From Globodera rostochiensis (lineage: Eukaryota; Nematoda; Chromadorea; Rhabditida; Heteroderidae): 64,000 nt of DNA. Shown piece by piece: positions 49,133 to 61,198 of this stretch; within the stretch, counting starts at the first letter, position 1; the number at the start of each line of letters is the position of its first letter. Under the pieces are notes generated by a model. It was not told the DNA's origin and made no database searches. It saw only the letters and a list, made by a program, of their open reading frames with translations. The DNA is taken from assembly GCA_018350325.1 (NCBI GenBank), contig JAEVLN010000016.1:186001-250000 (forward strand), in the 5' to 3' direction. Both the position numbers and the translations under genes were made by a program.

Positions 49133-50148
49133 CACAGTCACCTACGCGAGGTCGCTACGCCACCTCCTTCAAAGAGTTCTTGAAGAACCCAAAATTTTAA
49201 ACTAAAAAAATTTAATCAAAACGCTAAATTTGACTTCGAAGCGTCTAGCCATTTGTTGTGACATATCTTCATAATAATTATTGAATGTTTTGACAAACTT
49301 TCGGTCGATCGAAATTTAGGTCACATTGATCAATTGGGGGCGGGGGGATGCGTCACCATTTCTTTTCGATCGCATCCCTTTTGACCACGCAACCCCTCCA
49401 CTCTATCCAATTCCGTGCTCTACTCGCCCACACTTCCCCAACCCATCGGACTTTGAAGAAACGAACCGGTTTTGTTCATTTCTCGTCTCTCCAGCCGTCA
49501 CAGCCCCCCCCCCCCCTCGGCATCCCTAAAGTCCGCATTTATCGCCGTAAGGGATCATAGAATCGATGTAAAAGAGTTGGAAATGGGAGAGAAGGGATGA
49601 ATTAGGCAGTATGGATGAAATGCGGTGGATTAGAGATGAATGGAAGAGGAAAAGAAGCATCTGTCCATGGAGGGCGTGGTCATCGACGGTGATGCCATGT
49701 CTCTCATCCACTCTCTTCACCTTTGGGAGACCATCCAACCCGCCCTCTTATTCCTCCCCATTCCGCTCCCCTCCCATCCCCTCCCCACCGAACCCTTTTT
49801 TCCGTTTTTGTGCGTGTTTTTCTCTCTCATTTGTCAGTCCATCCATCGGCTGTCCCATCCGATCACAGTCATCGACCAACCCGACCTTGAGAGGGCACAA
49901 ATGGAAAAGAATGGGGGGGGGGGGGTGGACGCGATGGAATTGACCGGCGGCCGGGTGGATGGGACACGAAGGGCAAATGTGAGAAAAGCCCCCCCCCCAA
50001 CGAATTATTCATAATAAATACGTTAAACTTAGCCCAAAAAAGTGATTGAATGCATTACTTTTTCAGCGTAGAAAAAGTCAGGTCGAATTTTGTTACCTAA
50101 CCCGATTATTTTGGCATAAATTGCATTGTAACGCCCTAAAGTCAACGG
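49133..50148. other. Intergenic region between divergent genes
   Basis: Shared upstream region of the zinc transporter and the BRICHOS gene. Open frames at 49611-50014 overlap in several frames and show no family features; I do not support them. No promoter motif is called. Confidence 0.4.
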
Positions 50149-53100
50149 ATGGACCCGCGCAGGCAATCGCCGCAGGAGAAACGGGTCGATCAGATTGAGA
50201 TCATCGAGAGGACGGTGGAAGAAAGTCGACGGTAGGCGTAGGAAAAGGAACCACGGGAAGGGGAAATCGATTTTGGGGGACTTGGCAAAGGACAAATCGA
50301 ATTAATCAAATCAGCAGCAGCAGAAGAGAAGATTCACTCACTCCCATTTAGACCCCTGACCTCCGCAGGTTGCTTCCGTTTTATGTCCAGAGACAATTTG
50401 GAATTTATGCTTAGAGCTAATCGCCTTCCAACCTCAAAGTTCCGTATGGACTTCCAACGAGCAAATCCTTTTTCCGGACTCGGAAAGAAGGTTTCAGCTG
50501 ACCAGCGAAAGGGATGCCGACAGGGACTCCTCTCTGTTGTACAGCCCATCAGCAGGCAGGCATTCATTGCGAAAGAGTAAACAGAAGACATTTTACGCTA
50601 ATTTGTAAGGTCGAAACTCTTTCGTTGTTCGTGAGGCCCCGTTGCAACAGTCAACTCCCGAACAACGGCAACATGGGCTCAACCAGTACGGGCACGATGT
50701 TCATGAAGTGTTGACTTCGGGTAGGCCGGGAAGTTTTTTCTTTTTTGAAAATCCAATAGGGGGCGCGAGAGTGGTGAAAACGCATGAGTCGGGGCAGTTG
50801 ATGCTGGATAGAAGCGTTGGGGAGACGGGCGGTGCCACCGTACTGCGAACACCTCCTCGGGAGGACACAACGAAGTCCATTCTGAAGACGGTACCGCCAA
50901 TGGCATCGCCTGAGGGGACGGCAGGGGACGCTTCGTGGAGGAAGAGTCCTTCGTCGGAAGGGTCAGCACTTGGGCCCGAAAAGGGAGACAAAAAACCACA
51001 TTTTGGTGCAGTTCAGTGCAGCGGAAGAACAGTTATCGACGGATGCAGGATAAGCAGGAGGAGGAGGAGGTCGAGGCTCAGCAGCAGCCGTCCTTTCACG
51101 GAGTGGGTAAAGCCGAAATAACGATTTAAAATACAGAAATCAAGAAGGGACATAACGCAAATAACCTCAAAACCAAATCCTGGAACTTCGTCTTTCTTTC
51201 CTGCCAAAATATAGCTTTTTCGTTTTAAGCATTCCTCCAATGCCACAATTGTATCCAAAGGCTCCAAGCAGAAATGGCCTGAAATGTTCGGCGCGGAACA
51301 CCGTGGAAAGGCGTCGATGGCACGCCTAAAGGAATCGGTTGCGGAGCTGAGTCAACAGATGAGGTGAATTTGGCAATCTTTTTGAGTCAAAAGATGAGGT
51401 GAATTTGGCAATCTTTTTGAGTCAAAAGATGAGGTGAATTTGGCAATCTTTTTGAGTCAAAAGATGAAGTGAATTTGGCAATCTTTTTGAGTCAAAAGAT
51501 GAGGTGAATTTGGCAATCTTTTTGAGTCAAAAGATGAGGTGAATTTGGCAATCTTTTTGAGTCAAAAGATGAGGTGAATTTGGCAATCTTTTTGAGTCAA
51601 AAGATGAGGTAAATTTGGCAATCTTTTTGAGTCAAAAGATGAGGTAAATTTGGCAATCTTTTTGAGTCAAAAGATGAGGTGAATTTGGCAATCTTTTTGA
51701 GTCAAAAGATGAGGTAAATTTGGCAATCTTTTTGAGTCAAAAGATGAGGTGAATTTGGCAATCTTTTTGAGTCAAAAGATGAGGTGAATTTGGCAATTAT
51801 AGTGCCTATTCATTTAAAATTTATAAATTTTTAAGAAAAAAAATTATAAATTGATCAAGAAATTCTAAGCATTTTGTAAATTGCAAATTCTAAAAATGAT
51901 AGTTTATTAGTCACCGTATTAACCGTCCGTCCGTCCCCTGAAGCGAAGGCGAATGGACCCCGCGACTGGTCACCGTTCTGTGCCTGGCCGTGCTGTTCCT
52001 ACTGCTGGTGCTGCTCCTCCTCTGGCTGCTCGTCTCCTCGCTTTTCCTCCATCGCTCGACCTTCGCCTTTTGGCTTTATCCGCCTCCGTGTGAAGAGTGT
52101 CAGCGACGAAATGGCGGTGCGCCAGACAATCGAAGTCCGAGTCGACTGTTTGTCCATTTGGACAGTCCGGCACAGGCACACTTTGAACTGATCGGAAATC
52201 CTCCGTTTAAATCCAATTCATTCACTGCCATCGATTTTGATACGGTTAAACGCAACGCCAAAAGCTAATTTAAATTTTCTCATCTTCCAAGGGTTTTGTG
52301 GCAATTGCGGACCACGCGTTGACGGACGAACGCGGAAGACACAGCATTTGTTTTATGATGGAGCTGGACAAAAGTGCGTTGCCGGACTTGGGCGTTGTGC
52401 AGGACGCACTAAGCAACACTTACCGGGAGGTCGGAATCGAAATGGGATATTCGAGAGCATAATTTTAGGATTGAAATGGATTATTGTCGTGGGGGGGGGG
52501 GGAAATCGCTGTATTGATTCTCACAAAGTGTCCTCTCCTTTTATCCTTTACAGGTGCACTCTCAGTTCGGCTGGCAAGAATATTGGTGAATTTCATTATT
52601 TTGGTGTGTACCGGTTTCCCTGCCCCAGGCAATACGTCGCGGAGGAGGTCGACCCGTCATTTGTTGCTCATAAATTTCGCGATCGGATCGACGACTGTCA
52701 GAAGGCGACCAAATGGTACCAGCTGAAGCACACAGTCTACACCCGAGGTTTTGTGCACATTCCCCAACCAAATTATTGCCTTCGCTGGCGGAGAGATGAA
52801 AGCAAGCCTTGGGAAAATTCTCTGAACTTTGCTATTTCACTCCCGTATTCCCCGATCCCCTCCCCCCCCCGATCCCCCCCCCCCGATCCCCCTCCCCCCT
52901 GATCCCCCTCCCCCCCCCCCCCCCCCCTCCCCCGATCCCCCTCCCCCCCCCCCCCCCTCCCCCGATCCCCCTCCCCCCCCCCCGATCCCCCCCCCCCCCG
53001 ATCCCCCTCCCCCCCGATCCCCCTCCCCCCCCGATCCCCCTCCCCCCTGATCCCCCTCCCCCCCCCCCCCTCCCCCGATCCCTCTCCCCCCCCCCCGATC

Positions 53101-53832
53101 CCCTCCTCCCCGATTCCCCTCCCCCCCCCCCGATCCCCCTCCCCCCTGATCCCCCTCCCCCCTGACCCCCCCCCCCCCCCGATCCCCCTCCCCCCCCCCG
53201 ATCCCCCCCCCCCGACCTCCCCCCCCCGATCCCCCCCCCCGATCCCCCTCCCCCCCGATCCCCCTCCCCCCCGATCCCCCTCCCCCCACCCCCCCCCGAT
53301 CCCCCTCCCCCCCCCGACCCCCCCCCCGATTCCCCTCCTCCCCGATTCCCCTCCCCCCCCGATCCCCCTCCTGATCCTCTCCCCCCCCCCCGATCCCCCT
53401 CCCCCCCCCCCCCGATCCCCCTCCCTCCTCCCTCCCCCCCCCCGCCATGAATTGGACAAATTTAATTCCCGGCCTCAAGACTCCACCTGCTACAATTGCT
53501 ACGACTTTTGTCTTCCCGACTATGCCGTTCTTCGACGACAAAAATACGAGGACAAAGTGTCGTTGGGGATTCGGAGGCTGAACTGCTTTCGACTGTATGT
53601 GTCCGAATGGGAAAAGTACCAACTGCAGACGGACCCATCCGGCGGACATTGGCACTACCCTCTGCACACGGCACATCACACGCAAAGGGACGCGGAGGGC
53701 AATTGGGTAAATTGGCAATACGGGGAAGAGGCAATGAAGGCAAATCAGCGGAAGAGGAGGAGGAGAAGCATTCTGCAAAAGGAACTGAAGGAAAATGCGA
53801 TGACCCAAAACGGAACGATTAGGGGGGAGTAA
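50149..53832 (+). CDS. Type II membrane protein with BRICHOS domain
   Basis: BRICHOS domains chaperone their own C-terminal segment, which is often released by proteolysis. Exons: 50149-50231, 50352-about 50538, about 50636-50720, 50760-50961, 51012-51106, 51261-51363, 51944-52244, 52292-52429, 52554-52585, 52629-52747, 53480-53832; about 565 residues. A polar cytoplasmic part (1-250, with a coiled coil near MARLKESVAELSQQ) precedes one membrane span (about 260-285, LAVLFLLLVLLLLWLL). The BRICHOS domain (about 300-400) includes ALTDERGRHSICFMMELD with its conserved Cys, and IDDCQKA follows. The C-terminal exon has CYNCYDFC and ends with RKRRRRS, a furin-type site, as in ITM2-like relatives. 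Exons 2 and 3 borders are the least certain. A 35-bp minisatellite follows the coiled-coil exon, and a C-rich tract fills the last intron. Confidence 0.82.
51364..51797. repeat. 35-bp minisatellite that copies the 5' splice site
   Basis: About twelve copies of a 35-base unit starting GTGAATTTGGCAATC and ending GTCAAAAGATGAG lie head to tail from the first base of the BRICHOS intron. The exon ends CAACAGATGAG, so each unit junction (GATGAG then GTGAAT) recreates the exon/intron border. A few copies read GAGGTAAAT and one GAAGTGAAT. Confidence 0.95.
52858..53447. repeat. C-rich CCGATCCCCCTCCCC repeat in BRICHOS intron
   Basis: About 590 bases of CCGATCCCCCTCCCC units with C runs of variable length; A occurs almost only in GATCC or GATTCC. 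It lies inside the last intron (52748-53479). No AG occurs in the tract, so the acceptor is downstream (CCTCAAG). Long frames on either strand are artefacts. Confidence 0.93.
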
Positions 53833-54122
53833 TTAATGAAAAACATCAACGAGAAGAGGTGGACGGCGAGAGGGAGGAACGGTGCTGAACCAACGGAGAG
53901 GGGACAATGGGCGAGCATAAGCAATCCCGAACGACCCAAAAACTACGAATCACTGTCAATTATTAACCTCCAAGTTTAAAGATAAATAAACCTTTACATT
54001 TAATAGACAATGATAATAAAAAGATGATGATGATGATACGGCTTATACATAGAACATCTTTTTGCACTGTTTGCCTTCTTCCATCGTCCCCAGCCTCAAG
54101 AGTCGCCATTCGAAGACGTGTT
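53833..54122. other. Convergent 3' intergenic region
   Basis: Separates the BRICHOS and MIG-10 stop codons. AT-rich with AATAAA-like sites (for example 53982-53990) and a GATGATGATGATGAT microsatellite near 54024-54038. Probably holds both 3' UTRs. Confidence 0.4.
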
Positions 54123-57100
54123 CTAATGGTCTGTCGACAGCTTTGTCCTCATCCTTTGCCGTTGCTGTAACTCGATCATCAATTCTCCTTGCGCGTCCCT
54201 CTTCTCGAAGCTGTTCGCCTCCGCCATCTGAAGCCGCGTCCCTTCGGAACGTTTTGGCGGTGGCGGCGGCACTGAACTCTTCCACGGGGAAGAGTGGGGA
54301 AGTGACGGAGGCATGGCGACATGTCGGGGACTCTGTAGGGGGCAAATGGGACGGAGGGACCCTCTTCAAATGCCCAATTTCGCACCTCAATTAAGGCGCT
54401 CACATCAATCGGCGGCGGTGGTGGGAATTGTTCCTCGTCCGAGTCACTTTCCATTGCCGCAGGGCAGCCGATGTTCGTTGCTGCTAAGGTTTCCAGCAGT
54501 GCGGCAGTGCTGGCTGTTGGAGTGTTGCCCAAGCTCCCGCTGATGGGACTGCGTTGGTAATGATTGCGAAGGGCTATACGTCCAACACCGTCCGGATGCC
54601 GTTTTATGGTGTTGCACTCGTCCTGGTCGAAGACGTTGAGTGTCATCGACGGCGCTGGAGAGTCCATGCGACTGGACGGGCCCTCGGAGGATCCGCCGGG
54701 GGTGGACGGCGTCCGTGCGGTCGTGGAAGGACTCGTGCCGCCGAATTGAAGCGCCTGACGGTGGCGCGGGGATGACGAAGAGACGGCGGCGACGAAGTTG
54801 GGGTCCAACGTGGCGAGGCGCTGGAGAGACACCCGCGGCATTTCCACCCGCACCGGTGAGGAGGCGGAAGTGGCGAAGTGCCGCCAGCGAAACTGGGCGG
54901 CACAGAAGTCTTTGTGCAACGCGGGACAGCCATTCTGGGACGGAAGAACAATTCGGAAGGATTAAAAAGATTCAGGGGTAAGGACCTTGCTCGTGTAGGT
55001 CGGCGACCCTTGGCCGTATTTTTTAAGAATTCCAATCTCCAATCAAACGAAAGAACCGATCGAAAAAATCCCGGTTTAAACCTTTATGAAAATTTATTAA
55101 AAATGTTCCCTTAATGGGGGAGCGCATGTGAAAGGTAAATAAATGCTAGCACTTAATCGGTAACTTGGCGAAAGAACAAACCAATAGGAGGCCATCAAAT
55201 TCCTGGCCGACTTTGTAAAAAATAAATAAATTTTTTGTCAAAAAGTACGCAAGACCATAGCCTTGTCCTCGGCAAAAATGAAGCAGTGATCAGAAAAAGA
55301 AAGTGAATTTTAGGATTAAACTCGAGACCGGGACTTTTTTGAAAAATTTTTAAATAAAGGTTCAAAAACTCGGGAAATAGAAAAATGTTCGCAATTTTTA
55401 TTAAGGGTCTTTGAAGGGGGCCAGCGATGCCGACAAACGCCGCCGGGAAGTTCAATTTTTAGAATTAGAAAAATGTGCCTAAATTGCAAAAAAAAACACC
55501 GGCTTTCGGAGTGTTTTTTTTGTTTTTCGACTAACGAGGGGAACATACCTTACTGTGACCACTCAGATCACTTTCAAACCACGCCTATCGTGTAGAATAC
55601 CCTCGATTTACTCTTGTAAATTTTCGGCTTTTTCACGCCCATACTGTGAAGGGTCAAAAAATGCAATTTAAATTTTTGCATGTTTTCTTGAAAAACCAGT
55701 GTGTAGGAAGTTCAAAAAATCATATCTTAGCTTAAAGTTGGATAAACTCTAAGCATCAAAAAATTGAGAAAAACGAAAGCATCAAAAAATAAGCGAATTT
55801 TTAAAATTTGGTCGCAAATCTGTTAACAAATTGAAGAAAAAATTCCAAAATTTTTCCGGCGGCGCCTATCGGCACCGCCGACCCGCCCGCCTCCCGACCC
55901 CCCCCCTTGCGCATCTATTGATTTAAACGGTATTAGTGGCGATGGTCACCCTCCGCTCATCCCTTTAAAAAAAAAAAGTTTTTTTTTTCAAATCGGGAAA
56001 AGGTGTTTCTATGGGTATTCGGCGGCGTAGAATCCATATCTGGTCTCCGTTTTGCCTGATCTTAATCTTAACAAAGAAGCGTTAGAGTTTCTTCCACCGC
56101 CGTTGTTTTTGCTTCATTCTTTTTTTGTAAACAACAGCTTCATCATAATAATGGAAAATTAACAAAAATCCAATTTCGTCAATAATGGAAAACTCCAGTA
56201 ATTTGTAACGGGATTTTTTTCACAATACTTAAAAATTTTTAAAATCGAGAGAAGCAGGCCTCTAAACAAGAAAGAGGTATCGAAATTTTGATTTTCGACG
56301 TTTTTTTCCTTTCGATTTTCGATTTCGACAAAAATGAGCTGTTTTTCGGAAATAATTTCGAAAGTCGGAGATCCCGGTTTTTAAATTTTTGGCAAGGATG
56401 GGCAGTGGGTCTTGCCAACTTTTTGACAAAATTTCAATCTTTTTTATGTGTGTCGCCCCTGTAAACTGATAGTTCATTTGTCAGTGTTTTGTCTTTTCTA
56501 TGTTGTGTTTTGGGTTCAAACCCGCTTCAGTGCGATCATTTTTTTTAGCCTTTCTTCGGCCTTTACATTCTATCCCTCATTAACGGAACATTTTTAATGA
56601 TTTTCAAATATTTTTAAAGTAGAATGCGCACAAAAAAAGAATTTTTGAAATAACTTAATCACATATTCTTGAATTTTTGCTTTCATTTTCTTAACAAATT
56701 CATTAAATGTTAAAAATTTCCCGGCGCCGACAGGCGCCGCCGAACTCTTCCACTCTTACGTAATTATTTTTATTCCTAAATTCCTAAGCAAAATGCTTAA
56801 TTTCGTTATAATTTTGATGAAATTTCTTAACAAAAATTGAGTAAAAATTACAAAAAATTTTCTCGGCGGCGCCTATTGGCACCGCTGACCCACCCCCCAC
56901 AAGGCAAGTCAAGAATCAAAGCAAGTCGAAATTCAATCACGAGTCAAGTCAGGAGTCAAGGTAAGCATTTTTCGCATTCTTTTTTGAATTTTCGCTTAAA
57001 AATGTCCAAAATGTAACAATGTTTACTTTTTGTACTAATTTTCAGGATAAATTTTCTTAACAAATATCGTTAATCGTTAAAATCTTCAAAAAACAAATTT

Positions 57101-60100
57101 TATCGGCGGCGCCTATCGGCACGGCCGGCCCACCCCTACTAAAGCAGAATTCGCAAAAAAAAAATTGCATTTTTGAAAATCATTAGCAAAATTTTCAAAA
57201 TCGATGGGAGCAATTTCAAACCCTGAATTGTTGAGAAAATTGTCGGTGGAGAGAAATCGGATTAAAAAACACACATTATGGAAAGAATATTTGCATTTTG
57301 AACATTTTGTAAAGTGTCTTTTTTTTGCCAGCAAAATCTTTTTTTGACCCTTCCAATCTCAGAATTCTGTAATACTCATCAAAAATGCGATCTTTAGGGG
57401 TGATTTACTCAAAACTTCGGGTATTTTCCCGAAACTCGAAGCCCCAAAATACCGAAATTTCGCGAAACTCGAAGCCGAATTCGCCCAGCCCTGGTCGGGG
57501 TGCTAAGCCTATTTCAACAATTTGTTTGTCCACCTTTGTGATTCGAAGCGCGGTCAGCCACTGACGGAAAGTGAATTGGTCGTCGCAGCAAATGTATTTA
57601 ATGTATTTGGAAGTTTTCATTTGAATGCGCGGGTGTTTGATGGCGAAGCCGAAATCAGTGGGCGCTTTGTACTTTCTGCGCCAATCCGTGCAAGTGTACA
57701 CCTTCAGCAGGGGAAAGTGCTTTAGGGACAAAGATTTGAATGACAAAAAATAAAATTAAAAAAAAAACTCAGTTTTACAGAATAGGGAAATAGTCCTCCC
57801 CACCTGATTGTTGAACACACTCATCAAACAGTGCAAATCCCTGGCGGGCCCCCGGGGCTTTCCCGCCTTAGGCACGTAATACAACCCGGAGGAGCGCAGC
57901 ACGAAGAAGTGCCGTCGCCAGGACTTCTTCCCGTCCGCCTTGAGCATCAGCCAACCCTCCAACTCCGGCACTCGCGTCCCTCCGTCCTCTCTGAGGAAAG
58001 CGTCCAACAACCGCTGTTTCTGCTCCTCGTCCCACTCGCCACCACTCTGAACCGGCGGAAAGTCGTTACTTCGGTTTCGATTAGTGAGCAGAAAGTGCTG
58101 AGGATGGCGGAAGAGAGCCCACTTCTGGGGCAGCCGGACAAAGTGCAATTTGTTGGGCGACTCCGATACCCAATTCTCGAGATTCTCCACAACATGTTCG
58201 TGGTCCTCGTAGATGCGTTCTGTTTTTATCGAGTTAGCTACAGACTTGTTTCGGGAGTTATCCAAGGATTGTTTTTGTTTTGCATTTCCAAGTGCCCACC
58301 GTCCGAATCTCTTTCAATTAGCCAGATGGACGTCTCTTCCCTGGGGTCGTCGTGTCCACATCGAAATCCGATCCGTCCACTGGCCCAACGGGACGGACGG
58401 TCATGGCTAATCCACTCCCAGTGTGTTTTGTCCCACTTTAGTACCCCCAAAGGGTGAGAATGGCAAACAATTGAAGTGGGGGTGGGGGGGGGTGACCCAT
58501 GGAAAGTCCATCCCCATCCCCTACTGAAGTGCAAGTGCGGATACTCCTCCACGATGGCGTGTTCAGGCGTCAACGGCACATTCAATTTGTCCGCCAACTG
58601 TCGCATCGATTCGGCCACCGTCCACCGCTCGTCGACCAACAGTCCCCGCTTAGTTCCGTCCTCCAGGAATATAAAGACGAATACCTAAGCAAAACAAATA
58701 ATCGAATGATTTATAAGACAACAAAACCCAAAAATAATGCCTTTTTTATTTTGGCCTCCTTCATCTTTTCGAGGGCTTCGCGAATTTTCAGAGCCTTCCG
58801 TTCGTCCAATGCGGAAGTGTAGGAGGCCGCACTTGATGGCGGCCTCGGCACGGCTCCACCGCCATTCGATGCCGCGGGGGAGATCTGTTGAGGGTGGGGG
58901 AGGGAGTGCTAATCGTTAGGAGAATGGCCTTCGGGTTACATAATGTCCACTTCAATCCCTCAAATGCTTAATGGGTTCCCCACTTTGTCCATTCATCCAA
59001 AACACTTCAAATCTAAATGCAATTTCTGCTCTCAATAGTCTTTTTCAATTACTCCGCGCAATTGCGATTATAACCTCCAAGATCACAATTCAGCAGAATC
59101 TTCTGCAATTCTCCACCCAATTTTATTTCTCCCAAGATCAATTGCGCACATTTTCCCATCGCACTCCCCCCCCCCCCAAATGTCCCCCCTCCCCCTCCCC
59201 AAATGTCCCCGTCCCCCCCCCCCCCCCTCCCCCTCCCCAAATGTCCCCGTCCCCCTCCCCAAATATCCCCCCCCCTCCCCCTCCCCCTCCCCAAATGTCC
59301 CCGTCCCCCCCCCTCCCCCTCCCCAAATGTCCCCCCCCCCCTCCCCCTCCCCAAATGTCCCCGTCCCCCTCCCCAAATGTCCCCCCCCCCTCCCCCTCCC
59401 CCTCCCCAAATGTCCCCGTCCCCCCCCCCCCTCCCCAAATGTCCCCGTCCCCCCCCCCCTCCCCCTCCCCAAATGTCCCCCCCCTCCCCCTCCCCAAATG
59501 CCCCCTCCCCTCCCCCCCCCCTCCCCACCAAATGCCCCCTCCCCTCCTCCCCCCCCTCCCCAAATGTCCCCCCTCCCCCCCCCCCAAGTGTCCCCCCCCC
59601 CCAAATGTCCCCTCCCCTCCCCCTCCCCAAATGCCCCCTCCCCTCCTCCCCCCCCCTCCCCAAATGTCCTCTCCCCTCCCCCTCCCCAAATGCCCCCTCC
59701 CCTCCTCCCCCCCTCCCCAAATATCCATGCCCCACCCCCCGTTGCTGCCTTCTGCTGCTGCTGTGCCGTTCCCTAGAGAAAAAGTTACATCCACCGCTTA
59801 AAAATGGGACGGTCGAAACGGACCTTTTCAAAGCGTCATTTGACCATAGAGAATATGCCACCGATGGGAAAGGCCCAAATGGCGCCGGAGTTTGGAGGGG
59901 GAGGGGGGGGGGGGAAGTAATTCGGTTACTCACTGGAACGTCCTCCGATATTACTTCAATAGATTTGGACTAACCGGAAAAGCATTTGAGCGAATTAGGA
60001 AGTTCATTTTTAGTTCGACCTGTTGTATCGGCGAAGGAATTGTGTTCAGTGAGCCTCGAAAACTCTCAATGCTGAATAACTCCAAATTGCGAACTGTTTG

Positions 60101-61012
60101 GCCCCCCTGAACAGCGCGACTGCTCGGAATTTGCGGCTGATGGGCTGACTCGGTGGAAGAAGAGTCGCCGAAGGCGGAGTCCGCGTCGGGACTGGCACAA
60201 AAGTCAGTGGCATCGGTGTGGAGGAGTCGGATGGTAGCGGAGTTGGAGGAGGAAGAGGAAGAGGAGGAGGAAGAGTGGGGCTTATCGAAAGACTAAAAGG
60301 GAATAATTGGACTTGCAGCCCAAAGGGCCGACTTCGTAGACCTGGAACTGAACCCTTTTGGCCAATTGTTCGATGGGTGCTGAGCAAAACATTGCGTTTT
60401 GGTGTTTATGGATGGGTCCGGATGAAGGGGGCTGGAATTTGCTCGATGCGAGGGAGGGACCGAGCAGGACACGGTCGCCCGCCTCTCCGCTAAGCTGAGT
60501 TTCCAGCTCGAGAAGTTCAGAAAGGATGGTGTCAAGATCGATCTCGTCTGAACAACAATCAAATTGCGCCATTCAACTAATTAGCATACTTGTTCACAAT
60601 TAAAGGGTAGCATAACCATGCCCGCCCGGGTCGGCTCCAGTGGGTATTTTTACCGAAAGAAGCCAAACGGGCTCGTCCGACCTTATCTTTGCCCACCTTT
60701 GGCCTGCGCCATGCTGAATCGAACAATGTCCAGCTGAGGAGGTTTGGGCGGAATGGCGGGTCGTTGTCGAAGGATCACTCCGTTGGATGGGGGCGGTGGA
60801 GGAAGTGTGGTTGAGGAGGTTGGGGGGGTTGAGGAGGTTGGGGGGGTTGGGGAGGTTGAGGAGGTTGGGGGGGTTGGGGAGGTTTGGGAGGTGCTGTTTG
60901 TCGAAGGGGAGGAGGAGGGGGCCGCGGCAGGAGGCGCGTCCCCTCCCCCCTTCCCTTCGGACGACGATTGGGGCGGGGCCATCTGCCGCCGATGGGAAGC
61001 GACGACGGACAT
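54123..61012 (-). CDS. mig-10: MIG-10 / lamellipodin / RIAM adaptor
   Basis: MRL adaptors link Ras-family signals and phosphoinositides to Ena/VASP and actin at the leading edge. Ten exons: 60697-61012, 60342-60547, 60095-60292, 58741-58884, 58525-58684, 57804-58237, 57534-57701, 54986-55036, 54386-54934, 54123-54332; about 811 residues. Exon 1 is Pro/Ser/Thr-rich with an SH3-ligand-like RPAIPPKPP. Next come [35 protein letters not shown], the coiled coil [19 protein letters not shown], the RA domain (about 290-390; [15 protein letters not shown], then [15 protein letters not shown]) and the PH domain (about 435-545; [26 protein letters not shown]). The tail has FPPPPP and [15 protein letters not shown]. 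The 58740 intron begins with GC. Exon 60342-60547 could also start from its own ATG at 60572. The exon at 54986-55036 is less certain. Introns hold a C-rich minisatellite and a 2.5-kb repeat-filled gap. Confidence 0.9.
55037..57533. other. Repeat-filled MIG-10 intron
   Basis: A 2.5-kb intron, much longer than its neighbours. It holds at least five copies, mostly inverted, of the GC near-palindrome family (55421, 55857, 56721, 56864, 57104), each next to phrases like TTAACAAATT and AAAATTTT. No reading frame in it is supported. Confidence 0.6.
59163..59725. repeat. CCCCTCCCCAAATGTCCCC minisatellite in MIG-10 intron
   Basis: About 27 copies of short units containing CCCCTCCCCAAATGTCCCC, some with AAATGCCCCCTCCCCTCC, and C runs of variable length. 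It lies inside the MIG-10 intron 58885-60094. All frames stay open through it and are artefacts. Confidence 0.93.
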
Positions 61013-61198
61013 TAAGGGGCTGAACGGGTGGGAATTTTACGGGAAATAGGGGAAGAAGAGCGGGGCGTTTGGTGTTGGGGAAATAACGCATCACGGATGA
61101 ACGAGGTGGACGAGGAATTAATGTGGAAAATTTGGTTGTGGTCAGCAAAGGAAGGAAAAATCAATCAAACAATAGAGGTGAAGAGATGAAAAAAGTGA

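Noticed and set aside
49611..50014. Possible gene upstream of the BRICHOS gene
   Set aside because: Overlapping frames with proline and G-run artefacts, no conserved segments and no consistent splice sites.
52741..52902. Coding continuation of the BRICHOS gene into the C-rich tract
   Set aside because: A donor at 52747 (CGAG/GTTTTG) and an acceptor at 53479 (CCTCAAG) restore frame exactly into the CYNCYDFC exon, so the tract is intronic.
58238..58520. Open minus-strand frame between the RA and PH exons of MIG-10
   Set aside because: The protein family joins directly from the RA exon (58525) to the exon starting 58237, and the text between does not match any MRL domain.
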